Below are positions 45,975-56,241 of a stretch of 64,000 nucleotides of DNA, in pieces (the stretch's first letter is position 1; every line of letters starts with the position of its first letter). Made by a program: the position numbers and the translations under genes. Origin of the DNA: Burkholderiaceae bacterium (GTDB lineage Bacteria > Pseudomonadota > Gammaproteobacteria > Burkholderiales > Burkholderiaceae_E); contig JAMLIS010000007.1 in assembly GCA_023954015.1 (NCBI GenBank), forward strand, positions 1 to 64,000, read 5' to 3'. Under the pieces are notes generated by a model, which worked only from the letters and a program-made list of their open reading frames with translations, was not told the origin of the DNA and ran no database searches.

Positions 45975-46898
45975 ATGACGCTCAAGCATTTCCTGCAGTT
46001 CCGCGATCTCGACGCCGACGAGTTGCAGTACCTGTTCGAACGCACGCGGATCATCAAGGACCGCTTCAAGCGCTACGAGAAATACCATCCGCTCGTCGAC
46101 CGCACGATGGTGATGATCTTCGAGAAGCAGAGCACGCGCACGAGGCTGTCCTTCGAGGCCGGGATGCAGCAGCTCGGCGGTGCGGCGATCTACCTGAACA
46201 CGCGGGATTCGCAACTCGGCCGCGGCGAACCGGTCGAGGACGCGGCGCAGGTGATCTCGCGGATGTGCGACATCGTGATGATCCGCACCTTCGAACAGGA
46301 CATCATCGAACGCTTCGCGGCGCATTCGCGCGTGCCGGTGGTCAACGGGCTGACGAACGAATACCACCCGTGCCAGATCCTGGCCGACATCTACACCTTC
46401 ATCGAGCACCGCGGGCCGATCGCCGGGCGCAAGGTCGCGTGGATCGGCGACTCGAACAACGTCTGCAACAGCTGGCTGCAGGCGGCCGAGCTGCTCGACT
46501 TCGAAGTGCGGGTCTCGACGCCCCCCGGCTACGAGATCGAGCCGGAGCGCGCCGGCCGCTTCGGCGGCCGCGTCGAGCAGTTCGAGGATCCGATGCAGGC
46601 CTGCGCCGACGCCGATCTCGTGACCACCGACGTGTGGACGAGCATGGGCTTCGAGCAGGAGAACGAGCAGCGCCGGCGCGCTTTCGCCGACTGGTGCGTC
46701 GACGCCGACATGATGCGCATGGCCGCGCCCGATGCGCTGTTCATGCACTGCCTGCCGGCGCATCGCGGCGAGGAGGTCAGCGCCGAGGTGATCGACGGTC
46801 CGCAGTCGGTCGTCTGGGACGAGGCCGAAAACCGGCTGCACGCGCAGAAGGCATTGATCGAGTACCTGTTGCTCGGCCGGATGCCGGGCGCCGGCTGA
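45975..46898 (+). CDS. argF: Ornithine carbamoyltransferase
   Basis: A 307-residue enzyme making citrulline from ornithine and carbamoyl phosphate. The carbamoyl-phosphate site STRTRLSFE, the HPCQIL motif and the ornithine-side HCLPAHRGEEV are intact. It directly follows argD by ten bases, and argG lies about 430 bases further on, interrupted only by a small divergent gene. Confidence 0.97.
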   Translation: MTLKHFLQFRDLDADELQYLFERTRIIKDRFKRYEKYHPLVDRTMVMIFEKQSTRTRLSFEAGMQQLGGAAIYLNTRDSQLGRGEPVEDAAQVISRMCDIVMIRTFEQDIIERFAAHSRVPVVNGLTNEYHPCQILADIYTFIEHRGPIAGRKVAWIGDSNNVCNSWLQAAELLDFEVRVSTPPGYEIEPERAGRFGGRVEQFEDPMQACADADLVTTDVWTSMGFEQENEQRRRAFADWCVDADMMRMAAPDALFMHCLPAHRGEEVSAEVIDGPQSVVWDEAENRLHAQKALIEYLLLGRMPGAG

Positions 46899-46930
46899 CA
46901 ACGCCGTCGGTGCGGGGCCGCCGGGGACGT

Positions 46931-47137
46931 TCAGCCGCCGCGCCCGGCGCCTCGCTCGGCCAGCACGCGTTCGACGATCGACTTCAGCGCGATCCGCTCG
47001 ATCGCGCCGATCGCCACTTCGCAGCGCCCCTCGACGCACAGGCCCTGCACGCCGGCGTCTTCCCACGCCTCGGCCACGGCCTCGCGGCACGCATCGCGCA
47101 CCGCCTCGGCCAGTTCCAGCGCCGCATTCGAATCCAT
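46931..47137 (-). CDS. Small conserved hypothetical protein
   Basis: A 68-residue, acidic, helix-rich protein (MDSNAALELAEAVRDACR, AWEDAGVQGLCVEGRCEV, IALKSIVERVLAERG) read opposite to the arginine genes, between argF and argG. Codon use is strongly GC3-biased like neighbouring genes, which supports coding. It resembles small proteins seen at this position in related bacteria, but I cannot assign a function. Two cysteines in LCVEGRC are noted. Confidence 0.65.
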   Translation of the reverse strand: MDSNAALELAEAVRDACREAVAEAWEDAGVQGLCVEGRCEVAIGAIERIALKSIVERVLAERGAGRGG

Positions 47138-47284
47138 CGAGTCGATCTCTTCGAGGAAAGCCAGGCGCGAAGCGAAAACCGTCCCGTCGGCTCGCTCGCG
47201 CAGGGGAAGCCTACTCCTCGTGGCCGATGCCGTTCGCCGGTGGGCGAACCGCGGCGGCCGGCATTCCCCTTCCTCCCTGCATCT

Positions 47285-47290
47285 TATAAT
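47285..47290 (+). promoter_or_regulatory. Likely -10 box of argG
   Basis: A perfect TATAAT 37 bases before the argG ATG; transcription would start near 47297. The expected -35 region (about 47262-47267, CATTCC) matches poorly, so an activator or a different sigma contact would be needed. Confidence 0.35.
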
Positions 47291-47326
47291 TGACGGTTTT
47301 TCACTGCACACGGCGGCGCGCGAAAA

Positions 47327-48643
<1,317 letters not shown>

Positions 48644-48655
48644 GCGCATGAAGCG

Positions 48656-50608
48656 ATGTCGCTGCTGACGCTACGCGACGTCGACCTCGCCTACGGGCAC
48701 GTCGCGCTGCTGCGGGGCGCCGAACTGTCGATCGAAGCGGGCGAGCGCATCGCGCTGATCGGTCGCAACGGCACCGGGAAGTCGTCGCTGCTGCGCGGCA
48801 TCGCCGGCCTGCTCGCCTTCGACGAAGGGGAGATCTCGCGCCAGGGCAGCACCGCGATCGCCTACGTGGCGCAGGAGCCGGAACTCGACGAGTCGCACAC
48901 GGTCTTCGAAGCGGTGGCCGAAGGCCTCGCCGGACAGGCGAGCCTGGTCGGCGAGTACGAGGCGCTCGCCGGCGCGATCGCGCGCGGCGCGCAAGCCGAG
49001 CCGGCCTCGCTCGAGAAGCTCGCCGCGCTGCAGGCACGCATCGACGCCGAAGGCGCCTGGACGCTCGTGCACCGGATCGACGGCGTGCTCACGCGTCTCG
49101 CGCTCGACGGCGAACGACGGGTGGGCGAACTTTCGGGCGGCGTGCGCAAGCGGGTCGCGCTGGCACGCGCGCTGGTCGCCGAGCCCGACCTGCTGCTGCT
49201 CGACGAACCGACGAACCACCTGGACATCGACTCGATCGGCTGGCTCGAGGAACTGCTCGCCGCCTGGCGCGGGGCGCTCGTCGTCGTCACGCACGATCGG
49301 CGCTTTCTCGATCGCGTCGCTACGCGCGTCGTCGAGCTGGACCGCGCACGCCTGCGTTCGTATCCGGGCAGCTTCGCCGATTACCAGCGACGCAAGAGCG
49401 ACGAGCTGGCCGCCGAAGCGATCGCCGACGCGAAGTTCGACAGGCTGCTCGCCCAGGAAGAGGCGTGGATCCGCAAGGGGGTCGAAGCGCGCCGCACGCG
49501 CGACGAGGGTCGCGTCCGCCGACTCGAGCAGTTGCGGCGCGAGCGAGCCGCGCGCCGGGAGCGCCTCGGACGTGCGCAGCTCGCCGTCGATGCCGGCGAA
49601 CGCTCCGGCAGGCGCGTCGCCGAGCTCGTCGGCGTGACGAAGGCCTGGGGAGATCGCGTCGTCGTGCGCGACTTCTCGACGATCGTGCAGCGCGGCGATC
49701 GCGTCGGGCTGGTCGGGCCCAACGGCGCCGGCAAGACGACGCTGCTGCGCTTGATGCTCGGAGAGATCGCGCCCGATTCCGGCGTCGTGCGGCTGGGCAC
49801 GAACCTGCAGGTCGCCTATTTCGACCAGCTGCGTGCGCAGCTCGACGATTCGGCCACGCTCGTCGAAACGATCAGTCCCGGCTCGGAATGGATCGAGATC
49901 GCCGGCCGGCGCACGCACGCGATGAGTTACCTCGAGCGCTTCCTGTTCGCGCCCGAACGGGCGCGCTCGCCGGTGGGATCGCTGTCGGGCGGCGAGCGCA
50001 ACCGGCTGCTGCTCGCCCGGCTCTTCGCGCGCCCGGCGAACCTGCTCGTGCTGGACGAACCGACCAACGACCTCGACATCGAGACACTCGAACTGCTCGA
50101 GGAACTGCTCGCCGAATATCCCGGCACCGTGCTCGTGGTCAGCCACGACCGCGCTTTCCTCGACAACGTCGTCACGCAGGTCATCGTCCCGCTCGGCGGC
50201 GGGCGCTGGCGCGAGCAGGCGGGCGGCTACTCCGATTACGAAGCCGCACGCCGCGCAGAGGCGAAGGCGCCCGGCGATGCGGCGAAGGCCGCCGGCGATG
50301 CCGCGAAGGCGCCCGGCGATGCCCGAAGCGGCGCTTCGCCGGCGCGCGACGCGCAGAAGGCGGGCCCGCGGGCGCCGGCGCCGCGGCGCAAGCTCGGTCA
50401 TGCCGAACAGCGCGAACTCGATGCGCTGCCCGATCGCATCGCCGCGCTCGAGGCCGAGCAGGAGACCCTCGGACATCGACTCGCCGATCCCGGCAGCTGG
50501 CAGGACCCGGCTGCCGCGCGCGCGATGAACGAGCGGTTCGCGGCGATCGAAGCCGAATTGCTGCAGGCGCTCGAGCGCTGGGAAGCGCTCGAATCAGGAC
50601 GCGGCTGA
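48656..50608 (+). CDS. ABC-F family ATPase (Uup-like)
   Basis: A 650-residue protein with two ABC ATPase domains and no membrane segment. The first has GRNGTGKSSLL, LSGGVRKRVALARAL and LLLLDEPTNHLD; the second has GPNGAGKTTLLRLM, LSGGERNRLLLARLF and LVLDEPTNDLDIETLE. A charged linker lies between them. The C-terminal coiled coil (HAEQRELDALPDRIAALEAE) is typical of Uup. ABC-F proteins act on ribosomes or DNA structures rather than as transporters. A repeat-encoded Ala/Gly/Lys linker precedes the coiled coil. The gene begins 12 bases after argG. Confidence 0.92.
   Translation: MSLLTLRDVDLAYGHVALLRGAELSIEAGERIALIGRNGTGKSSLLRGIAGLLAFDEGEISRQGSTAIAYVAQEPELDESHTVFEAVAEGLAGQASLVGEYEALAGAIARGAQAEPASLEKLAALQARIDAEGAWTLVHRIDGVLTRLALDGERRVGELSGGVRKRVALARALVAEPDLLLLDEPTNHLDIDSIGWLEELLAAWRGALVVVTHDRRFLDRVATRVVELDRARLRSYPGSFADYQRRKSDELAAEAIADAKFDRLLAQEEAWIRKGVEARRTRDEGRVRRLEQLRRERAARRERLGRAQLAVDAGERSGRRVAELVGVTKAWGDRVVVRDFSTIVQRGDRVGLVGPNGAGKTTLLRLMLGEIAPDSGVVRLGTNLQVAYFDQLRAQLDDSATLVETISPGSEWIEIAGRRTHAMSYLERFLFAPERARSPVGSLSGGERNRLLLARLFARPANLLVLDEPTNDLDIETLELLEELLAEYPGTVLVVSHDRAFLDNVVTQVIVPLGGGRWREQAGGYSDYEAARRAEAKAPGDAAKAAGDAAKAPGDARSGASPARDAQKAGPRAPAPRRKLGHAEQRELDALPDRIAALEAEQETLGHRLADPGSWQDPAAARAMNERFAAIEAELLQALERWEALESGRG
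50261..50323 (+). repeat. 21-bp tandem repeat in the ABC-F linker
   Basis: Three in-frame units encoding AKAPGDA, AKAAGDA and AKAPGDA between the second ATPase domain and the C-terminal coiled coil; the repeat changes only linker length. Confidence 0.85.
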
Positions 50609-51409
50609 CTCGTCGATCGAGCGGACGCCCTCGGCGTCGGCGACGATCGTCTGCGCGGCTTCGCGCACGTCGCGGCGCGCGCCTGCCAGCATTTCACTGA
50701 ACCACTGCACGAGAAGCGCCGTGTATTCGCGCTGGCTCGCATCGCTCGACAGCGCGTGATCCGCGCCGCCGATGCAGCGGTAGGTCAGGGAACGCGCGTG
50801 CGCGCATGCGGCGCGGTAGCTCGCGATCACCGGAGGCGGAACGATGTCGTCGCGCTCGGACTCGACGATCAACACGTCGCCCCGGAAGCGTTCGCAGGCG
50901 CGCAGTGCCCGATTCCCGGCGGCGGGCACGAAGCTGCGCCGATACGCGACGAGATCCTGTTCGCGGTGCAGTTGCAGTTTCGGCAACTCCCAGCCGGCGT
51001 CGCGGTACAGCGCCGGCACGCGCAGACCCAGCCAGCGAACGGCACGCATTTCGGTGAGGATCGCTGCCAGGTAGCCCCCGTAGCTGCTGCCGACGACGGC
51101 GATCGCTTCCCGGTCGACCTGCGGGTGCGCCGCGAGGATTTCGTAGCCGCCGAGCACGTCGCGCAGATTGCGTTCGCGAGAGACGCTCTCCCGCTGCGAC
51201 GACGTCCGCGCGTGCCCGCTCAGATCGAGCGTCAGGCACACGCAACCGAGTGCGGCGACCTCGCGTGCCCGCGCCAGGTATTGCTGCTGCGTCGCCCCCC
51301 AGCCGTGCACGAAGAGCACGCCGGGCATTTCGGTTCCCGGCACGACGAGCGTGCCGTCGATCCGGTCGGTGCCGACGATGACGTCGACGTGCCGTTCACG
51401 CGTCTGCAT
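50594..51409 (-). CDS. Alpha/beta hydrolase
   Basis: A 271-residue cytoplasmic hydrolase. The N-terminal strand region GTLVVPGTEMPGVLFVHGWGATQQQ contains the oxyanion HGWG. The nucleophile Ser is in VVGSSYGGYLAA, the acid Asp in VESERDDIVPP and the His in GGADHALSSDA. It resembles dienelactone-hydrolase/peptidase-type alpha/beta proteins; the substrate is unknown. The start at 51409 ([13 protein letters not shown]) overlaps the end of the DUF3182 gene by 14 bases, so the two are co-expressed. Its 3' end overlaps the convergent ABC-F gene by 15 bases. Confidence 0.9.
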   Translation of the reverse strand: MQTRERHVDVIVGTDRIDGTLVVPGTEMPGVLFVHGWGATQQQYLARAREVAALGCVCLTLDLSGHARTSSQRESVSRERNLRDVLGGYEILAAHPQVDREAIAVVGSSYGGYLAAILTEMRAVRWLGLRVPALYRDAGWELPKLQLHREQDLVAYRRSFVPAAGNRALRACERFRGDVLIVESERDDIVPPPVIASYRAACAHARSLTYRCIGGADHALSSDASQREYTALLVQWFSEMLAGARRDVREAAQTIVADAEGVRSIDESAAS

Positions 51410-52544
51410 CGTCGCAAAGGCGCGCGTACTTGGTGATCGGCCCGATCCGTTCGTCGACGCCGCGAAAATGCACGAACGCGCGTTCGGGCAGCTCGGGGTC
51501 GGCGCCGTGCACCTCGACGGTCTCCGCGCGGGCGATCTCGCGCGCCGGATCGTTGCGCAACGCATGCAGCGCCGCCAGCTCCGCCGGGCTCGCGCCGCCG
51601 ACGCGCCACGATTGCTCGAGCACGCCGATACGCTCGACGCCGTGCGCATCCAGGCCCTGTACGACATCGTAGTTGCAGCGCGAGGCGAACATGCCGGGAA
51701 ACGACTCGAAAGCCGCCTCGTGCCACAGGCGGGCGCAGCCGATCGCGCGGCGCAGCGACGCATCCGCGGCAGCGAAGGGTTCGAGCGCGGCGAACGGGCC
51801 GCGCACCATCGTGATCGAGGATCCGCCGTAGACTTCGGCGCCGTGCCGATCACGGATCGTGCGCTGGGTACCGAAGTAGCTCGCGCACAGCGGGCCGACG
51901 CGCAGCTGGCCGATGCTCCAGGTGCGCGGCTGCCGAAGATCGGGTTCGACGACCGCACCGCAACGCGCAACCTCGGCCGCGTCCAGTGCCGCGAGCCGAT
52001 CGTCCAGTTGTCGCTCGTCGGCGATCACCATCTGCCCGAGCCCCCCGACGCCACTGGCCAGCTTCACGCGGACGCGCCCGTCGGCCAGCAGCGCACGCGC
52101 CGCCCGGTGCAGGTCGCGCATGGAGAAGGCGGCGTAGCCGGGAAGGACGACATCGGCGACGCGCGCCGCGAAACGGCCGTGCCAGCCGGCCGGGCACGGT
52201 GCATCCTCGTCGAGCAGCGGATGCCCGATGACCTTCGTCGCGACGAAAGGAAACGGCACGACGCCCCCGAAAAGGTCGTCCGGGCTCTCGATCCCCCATC
52301 TGCGAGCAACCTCCAGGCCGACGACCGTGTCGCTCGGCACGACGTAGCCGAGCGGCACTTCCCCGCCCGAACGAGTCGCGTCGACGTAACGGTCGAAGCG
52401 TCCGCCGATCAGGCGCGCCAGCTCGCGCGCGACGCCGATCTGCGAAACCAGCTCGTGCTCGCGTGCGCCGGACCTGCAGCATAGAAACGCGACGCGCGAG
52501 TGCCGGGTGAGCGGCGCGCCGGTGACGAGCGTTTCGTACTGCAC
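51396..52544 (-). CDS. DUF3182-family protein
   Basis: A 382-residue protein that I recognise as the DUF3182 family, with ATP-grasp-like character ([56 protein letters not shown]). No function is established. I chose the GTG at 52544, eight bases after ACGGAGGT; an ATG 26 codons upstream gives an unrelated leader. It is paired with an alpha/beta hydrolase, an arrangement seen in related Burkholderiales. Confidence 0.82.
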   Translation of the reverse strand: MQYETLVTGAPLTRHSRVAFLCCRSGAREHELVSQIGVARELARLIGGRFDRYVDATRSGGEVPLGYVVPSDTVVGLEVARRWGIESPDDLFGGVVPFPFVATKVIGHPLLDEDAPCPAGWHGRFAARVADVVLPGYAAFSMRDLHRAARALLADGRVRVKLASGVGGLGQMVIADERQLDDRLAALDAAEVARCGAVVEPDLRQPRTWSIGQLRVGPLCASYFGTQRTIRDRHGAEVYGGSSITMVRGPFAALEPFAAADASLRRAIGCARLWHEAAFESFPGMFASRCNYDVVQGLDAHGVERIGVLEQSWRVGGASPAELAALHALRNDPAREIARAETVEVHGADPELPERAFVHFRGVDERIGPITKYARLCDDADA

Positions 52545-52675
52545 GATCGACGACCTCCGTCTTTCGGGGTTGCCCGGAGCGTGCGAACGACATGCCCGAG
52601 CCCCTGCTTCGCCGGGAGGCAAGCGGCGCCGAACGTAGAATGCACGCGGATACAGCCCGCAACCGAGGTGATCGA

Positions 52676-53161
52676 ATGCCCTCTTTCGACGTCGTTTCCG
52701 AAGCTGATGCGGTCGAGGTCCGCAACGCGATCGAACAGGCCAACAAGGAGATCTCCACGCGCTTCGACTTCAAGGGCTCGGACGCGCGCATCGAGCAGAA
52801 GGAGCGCGAGCTGACGGCCTTCGCCGACGACGACTTCAAGCTCGGGCAGGTGCGGGACGTCCTGCTCGGCAAGCTCGCCAGGCGCAACGTCGACGTGCGC
52901 TTCCTCGACTACGGCGATGTGCAGAAGATCGGCGGCGACAAGGTCAAGCAGCCGATCACCGTGCGTCACGGCGTCTCGGGCGAGCACGCGAAGAAGATCG
53001 TCCGGCTGGTCAAGGACAGCAAGCTCAAGGTGCAGGCGTCCATCCAGGGCGACGCGGTTCGGGTGAGCGGCGCCAAGCGCGACGACCTGCAGTCGGCTAT
53101 CGCGCTGCTGAAGAAGGAGATCGGCGACGTGCCGCTTTCGTTCACCAATTTTCGCGACTGA
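52676..53161 (+). CDS. yajQ: YajQ-family nucleotide-binding protein
   Basis: A 161-residue protein of the YajQ family: [19 protein letters not shown] at the start, [33 protein letters not shown] and SFTNFRD at the end, full length. Members bind tRNA/GTP or cyclic di-GMP in some species. Its stop codon TGA lies inside the 5-bp CTGAG flank of the MITE-like element that follows. Confidence 0.95.
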   Translation: MPSFDVVSEADAVEVRNAIEQANKEISTRFDFKGSDARIEQKERELTAFADDDFKLGQVRDVLLGKLARRNVDVRFLDYGDVQKIGGDKVKQPITVRHGVSGEHAKKIVRLVKDSKLKVQASIQGDAVRVSGAKRDDLQSAIALLKKEIGDVPLSFTNFRD

Positions 53162-53162
53162 G

Positions 53163-53319
53163 AACGTGTGAACCAATCGTCCATGCCCGTCTCGCGCGCC
53201 AGGAAGCGCCCGCTCTTCGTTGCAAATGCTCGCCGTATCTACCGATATGGCTGCGCTTTGCGCCTCGATCGGACGCTTCCTGGCGCGCTTTCCGGTCACG
53301 GCCGATTGGTTCACACGTT
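53163..53319. mobile_element. MITE-like element with 17-bp terminal inverted repeats
   Basis: AACGTGTGAACCAATCG (53163-53179) and its exact complement (53303-53319) bound a 157-bp segment with no coding capacity. Both sides are flanked by CTGAG (53158-53162 and 53320-53324), which looks like a 5-bp target duplication. Inside is a second perfect inverted repeat, GCGCGCCAGGAAGCG (53194-53208) with 53274-53288. A smaller GCCGTAT/ATATGGC hairpin sits at the centre, so the whole element can fold into one long stem. It abuts the yajQ stop codon. Confidence 0.7.
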
Positions 53320-53407
53320 CTGAGCGGCGCCGCGCCGCGCCCGTTCTCACGATTCGCTCACGAAGCGGACGCGCCGCTGTCACGGCCGCTGCGGCATCGT
53401 AGCGGCC

Positions 53408-55117
53408 ATGCCGCCGGCCGTCGCCTGTTCCTCCCGCAGCTGCGAAAGCGCGCGCAACGGGCGCAGGCACGCGTGGGCCCCGTGGGTCGGATGGCTCGTG
53501 CTGGCGGCCGCCTGGTTCGCGCCGCTCGGTCACCGGGCGCTGGTCAATCCCGACGAAGGCCGCTACGCGACGATCGCGCTCGAGATGTTGCGCAGCGGCG
53601 ACTGGATCACGCCGCACCTGAACGGCTTCGTCTACTTCGAGAAACCGCCGTTCGGCTACTGGATGTCGGCGGTGGCGATGGGTCTGTTCGGCGTCGGCGA
53701 ATTCGCCGCGCGACTTTGGCCGGCCGCCAGCGGGTTCGCCTCGGCGGTGATCGTCGCGTTCACCGCGCGCAGGCTCTGGGGCGAGCCGACCGGCTTCTTC
53801 GCGGCGGCGGTGGCGGCAGGCTCGGCCTGGATCGTCGCCAACGCGCATTTCCTGAGCCTCGACATGGGGCTCGCCTTCTTCCTGACACTGGCGCTGTGCG
53901 CGTTCCTGCTCGCGCAGCGCGACGAGGCGAGCCCGCTCGAACAGCGGCGATGGATGCTCGTCGCGTGGACGGCGACGGCCGGCGCGACGCTGACCAAGGG
54001 GCTGGTGGGACTGCTGATCCCCGGCGCGGCGCTGGTCCTGTACTGCGCCTGGATGCGCACCGTGCAACCCCTGCGCCGGCTGCAGTATGCGGCCGGACCG
54101 GCGATCCTCCTCGCCATCGCCGCACCGTGGTTCGTCGTCGTCTCGCTGCGCAACCCGGGCTTCGCCGATTTCTTCTTCGTCCACGAGCACTTCCAGCGCT
54201 ACCTGACCGACGAGGCACGCCGGACCGGCCCCGCGTGGTATTTCGTGCCGCTGCTGCTGGCCGGTTTCCTGCCGTGGTCGACGATGCTGCCGTCGCTCGC
54301 TCGCTTCGGCGCGGCCCGCGAGTCGGGCCGCGCTTTCCAGCCGCGGCGCTTCCTGCTCGTCTACGCGGCGTTCGTCTTCGCGTTCTTCAGCGCGTCGCGC
54401 TCGAAGCTGCCCTCGTACATCCTGCCGATGTTCCCGGCGCTCGCGCTGCTGGCCGGCGCGTGGCTGGCGCAGGCCGATCCCCGGCGCCTGCGCATGCACG
54501 TCGCCGCGCCGGCGGTGGCGGGCGTCGCATTGATGGCGCTCGCGCCGCTGATGGGGCGCTTTGCCACGCACGACACGCCGGCCGAAGTGCTCGAAGCGAT
54601 GGCGCCCGGCATCGCAGCCGGAGGCGCGCTCGTTCTCGGCGCTGCCACGTTCGCGCATCGAGCCTTCGGGCAGGGGCAAGCGCTGGCCGGCGTGGTCGTG
54701 CTGGCCGCCGGAACGGTGCTCGGAACGCTCGCGGTGCTCGACGGCCACGACGAGCACGCGTCGATCAAGAGCAGCCGCGAGGTCGCCGCCGTGCTGCAAC
54801 CGCGACTGTCGGCTGCCACGCCCGTCTTCTCCGTGTCGATGTACGACCAGACGCTCCCGTTCTACCTGGATCGCAGCGTGACGCTGGTCGCCTGGACCGA
54901 CGAATTCGCCTTCGGCCAACGTCGCGACCCCGGACGGTGGATACCGACGGTCGACGAGTTCGCGCTTCGCTGGCGAGCGCTCGACGACGCCGCCGCGATG
55001 ATGAAATCCGACGTCTGGTCCTCGCTGTCGGCATCCGGCCTGCCGATGCACGTCGTCTACCGCGACGCCCGGCGCGTCGTCGTCCTGCGCCACGCCCCCG
55101 ATCCGTCCGCGCTTTGA
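53408..55117 (+). CDS. arnT: ArnT-like lipid A 4-amino-4-deoxy-L-arabinosyltransferase
   Basis: A 569-residue GT-C (GT83/PMT) membrane enzyme. The first periplasmic loop has the catalytic-type ALVNPDEGRYATIALEMLRSGDWITPHLNGFVYFEK region. About ten to twelve hydrophobic helices follow, with SKLPSYILPMFPALALL characteristic of ArnT-like proteins, and a C-terminal periplasmic domain (about 450-569). It would move L-Ara4N from undecaprenyl phosphate to lipid A. It is the first gene of a six-gene arn operon, and its stop overlaps the TTG of arnB. Confidence 0.92.
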   Translation: MPPAVACSSRSCESARNGRRHAWAPWVGWLVLAAAWFAPLGHRALVNPDEGRYATIALEMLRSGDWITPHLNGFVYFEKPPFGYWMSAVAMGLFGVGEFAARLWPAASGFASAVIVAFTARRLWGEPTGFFAAAVAAGSAWIVANAHFLSLDMGLAFFLTLALCAFLLAQRDEASPLEQRRWMLVAWTATAGATLTKGLVGLLIPGAALVLYCAWMRTVQPLRRLQYAAGPAILLAIAAPWFVVVSLRNPGFADFFFVHEHFQRYLTDEARRTGPAWYFVPLLLAGFLPWSTMLPSLARFGAARESGRAFQPRRFLLVYAAFVFAFFSASRSKLPSYILPMFPALALLAGAWLAQADPRRLRMHVAAPAVAGVALMALAPLMGRFATHDTPAEVLEAMAPGIAAGGALVLGAATFAHRAFGQGQALAGVVVLAAGTVLGTLAVLDGHDEHASIKSSREVAAVLQPRLSAATPVFSVSMYDQTLPFYLDRSVTLVAWTDEFAFGQRRDPGRWIPTVDEFALRWRALDDAAAMMKSDVWSSLSASGLPMHVVYRDARRVVVLRHAPDPSAL

Positions 55118-56241
55118 ACGACGATCTTCCCTTCGCACGACCGTTGATCGGCGACGACGAACGCGCCGCGGTGGACGCCGTGCTGCGCTCGGGCTGGCTC
55201 ACCACGGGTCCGCGCTGCCGGGAGTTCGAGGACGCGCTGTCGTCGTATTTCGGCGACCGCCCGACGCGCGTCGTCGCTTCGGGCACGGCAGCGCTCGAGA
55301 TCGCGCTGCGCCTGGCGGGAATCGGCCCGGGCGACGAAGTGATCACCTGCCCGCTGAGCTGGGTGGCGACGGCCAACGTGGTCCTCTCGGTGGGTGCCAC
55401 GCCGGTGTTCGTCGACGCCGATGCGCGCACGCGCAACATCGACCTGTCGCGCATCGAGCCGGCGATCGGCCCGCGCACCCGGATGCTGCTGCCGGTCGAT
55501 CTCGCCGGGCTGCCGGTCGACCGCGACGAGCTCGCCGCGATCGCCGAGCGCCATCGGCTGCGCGTGCTCGAGGACGCCGCGCAGTCGATCGGAGCGAACT
55601 GGCGCGGCGCGCGCATCGGCAGCTTCGGCGATCTCGTCTCGTTCAGCTTCCACGCGAACAAGAACATGACCACCGGCGAGGGCGGCTGCCTGGTGATGAA
55701 CGACGCCGAGGAGGCGCTTCGCTTCGAGAAGCTGCGGCTGCAGGGCGTGACGCGTTTCCCCGACGGGTCGATGGACGTCGACGTGCTCGGCGGCAAGGCG
55801 AACCTCACCGACATGGCGGCAGCGCTCGGCATCGTGCAGTTGCGCCGGCTCGAAGCGTTCAACCAGCGCCGGCGCCGGCTCGCGCGCCTGTACTTCGAGC
55901 ACTTCGACCGCTCGCTCGGCTTCGATCTGCCGCCCGCCGATCTCGTGCAGTCGAACTGGCACATGTTCCAGCCGCTGCTGCCGCTCGATCGGCTGCGCGT
56001 CGACCGCGGCGGATTCATCGACGCGATGCGCCGCGAAGGCATTGCCGTCGGCGTGCACTACCCGGCGATGCACCTTTTCGCGTTGTACCGCGCGCGTGGC
56101 CATCGCGAGGGGCAGTTCCCGGTGGCCGAGGACATCGGCCGGCGCACCGTCACGCTGCCGCTGCATGCCGGCATGCGCGACGAGGACGTCCTGCGCGTGT
56201 GCGAGGCGGTGCGCCGCGTGACCACGGCGGCGCTGCGATGA
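55114..56241 (+). CDS. arnB: UDP-L-Ara4O aminotransferase
   Basis: A 375-residue DegT/DnrJ/EryC1-type PLP aminotransferase making UDP-L-Ara4N. Motifs: RSGWLTTGPRCREFEDALS, ASGTAALEIALRLAGIGPGDE, EDAAQSIGA and the PLP Lys183 in SFHANKNMTTGEGG. It starts with TTG at 55114, overlapping the arnT stop (TTGA); the first residues NDDLPFARPLIGDDE fit the family N-terminus. It is followed by arnC with ATGA overlap. Confidence 0.94.
   Translation: MNDDLPFARPLIGDDERAAVDAVLRSGWLTTGPRCREFEDALSSYFGDRPTRVVASGTAALEIALRLAGIGPGDEVITCPLSWVATANVVLSVGATPVFVDADARTRNIDLSRIEPAIGPRTRMLLPVDLAGLPVDRDELAAIAERHRLRVLEDAAQSIGANWRGARIGSFGDLVSFSFHANKNMTTGEGGCLVMNDAEEALRFEKLRLQGVTRFPDGSMDVDVLGGKANLTDMAAALGIVQLRRLEAFNQRRRRLARLYFEHFDRSLGFDLPPADLVQSNWHMFQPLLPLDRLRVDRGGFIDAMRREGIAVGVHYPAMHLFALYRARGHREGQFPVAEDIGRRTVTLPLHAGMRDEDVLRVCEAVRRVTTAALR

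Noticed and set aside
53158..53324. Integron attC site
   Set aside because: No GTTRRRY core or matching R'' and R' boxes; the terminal repeats are long and perfect, and flanked by a short direct repeat instead.
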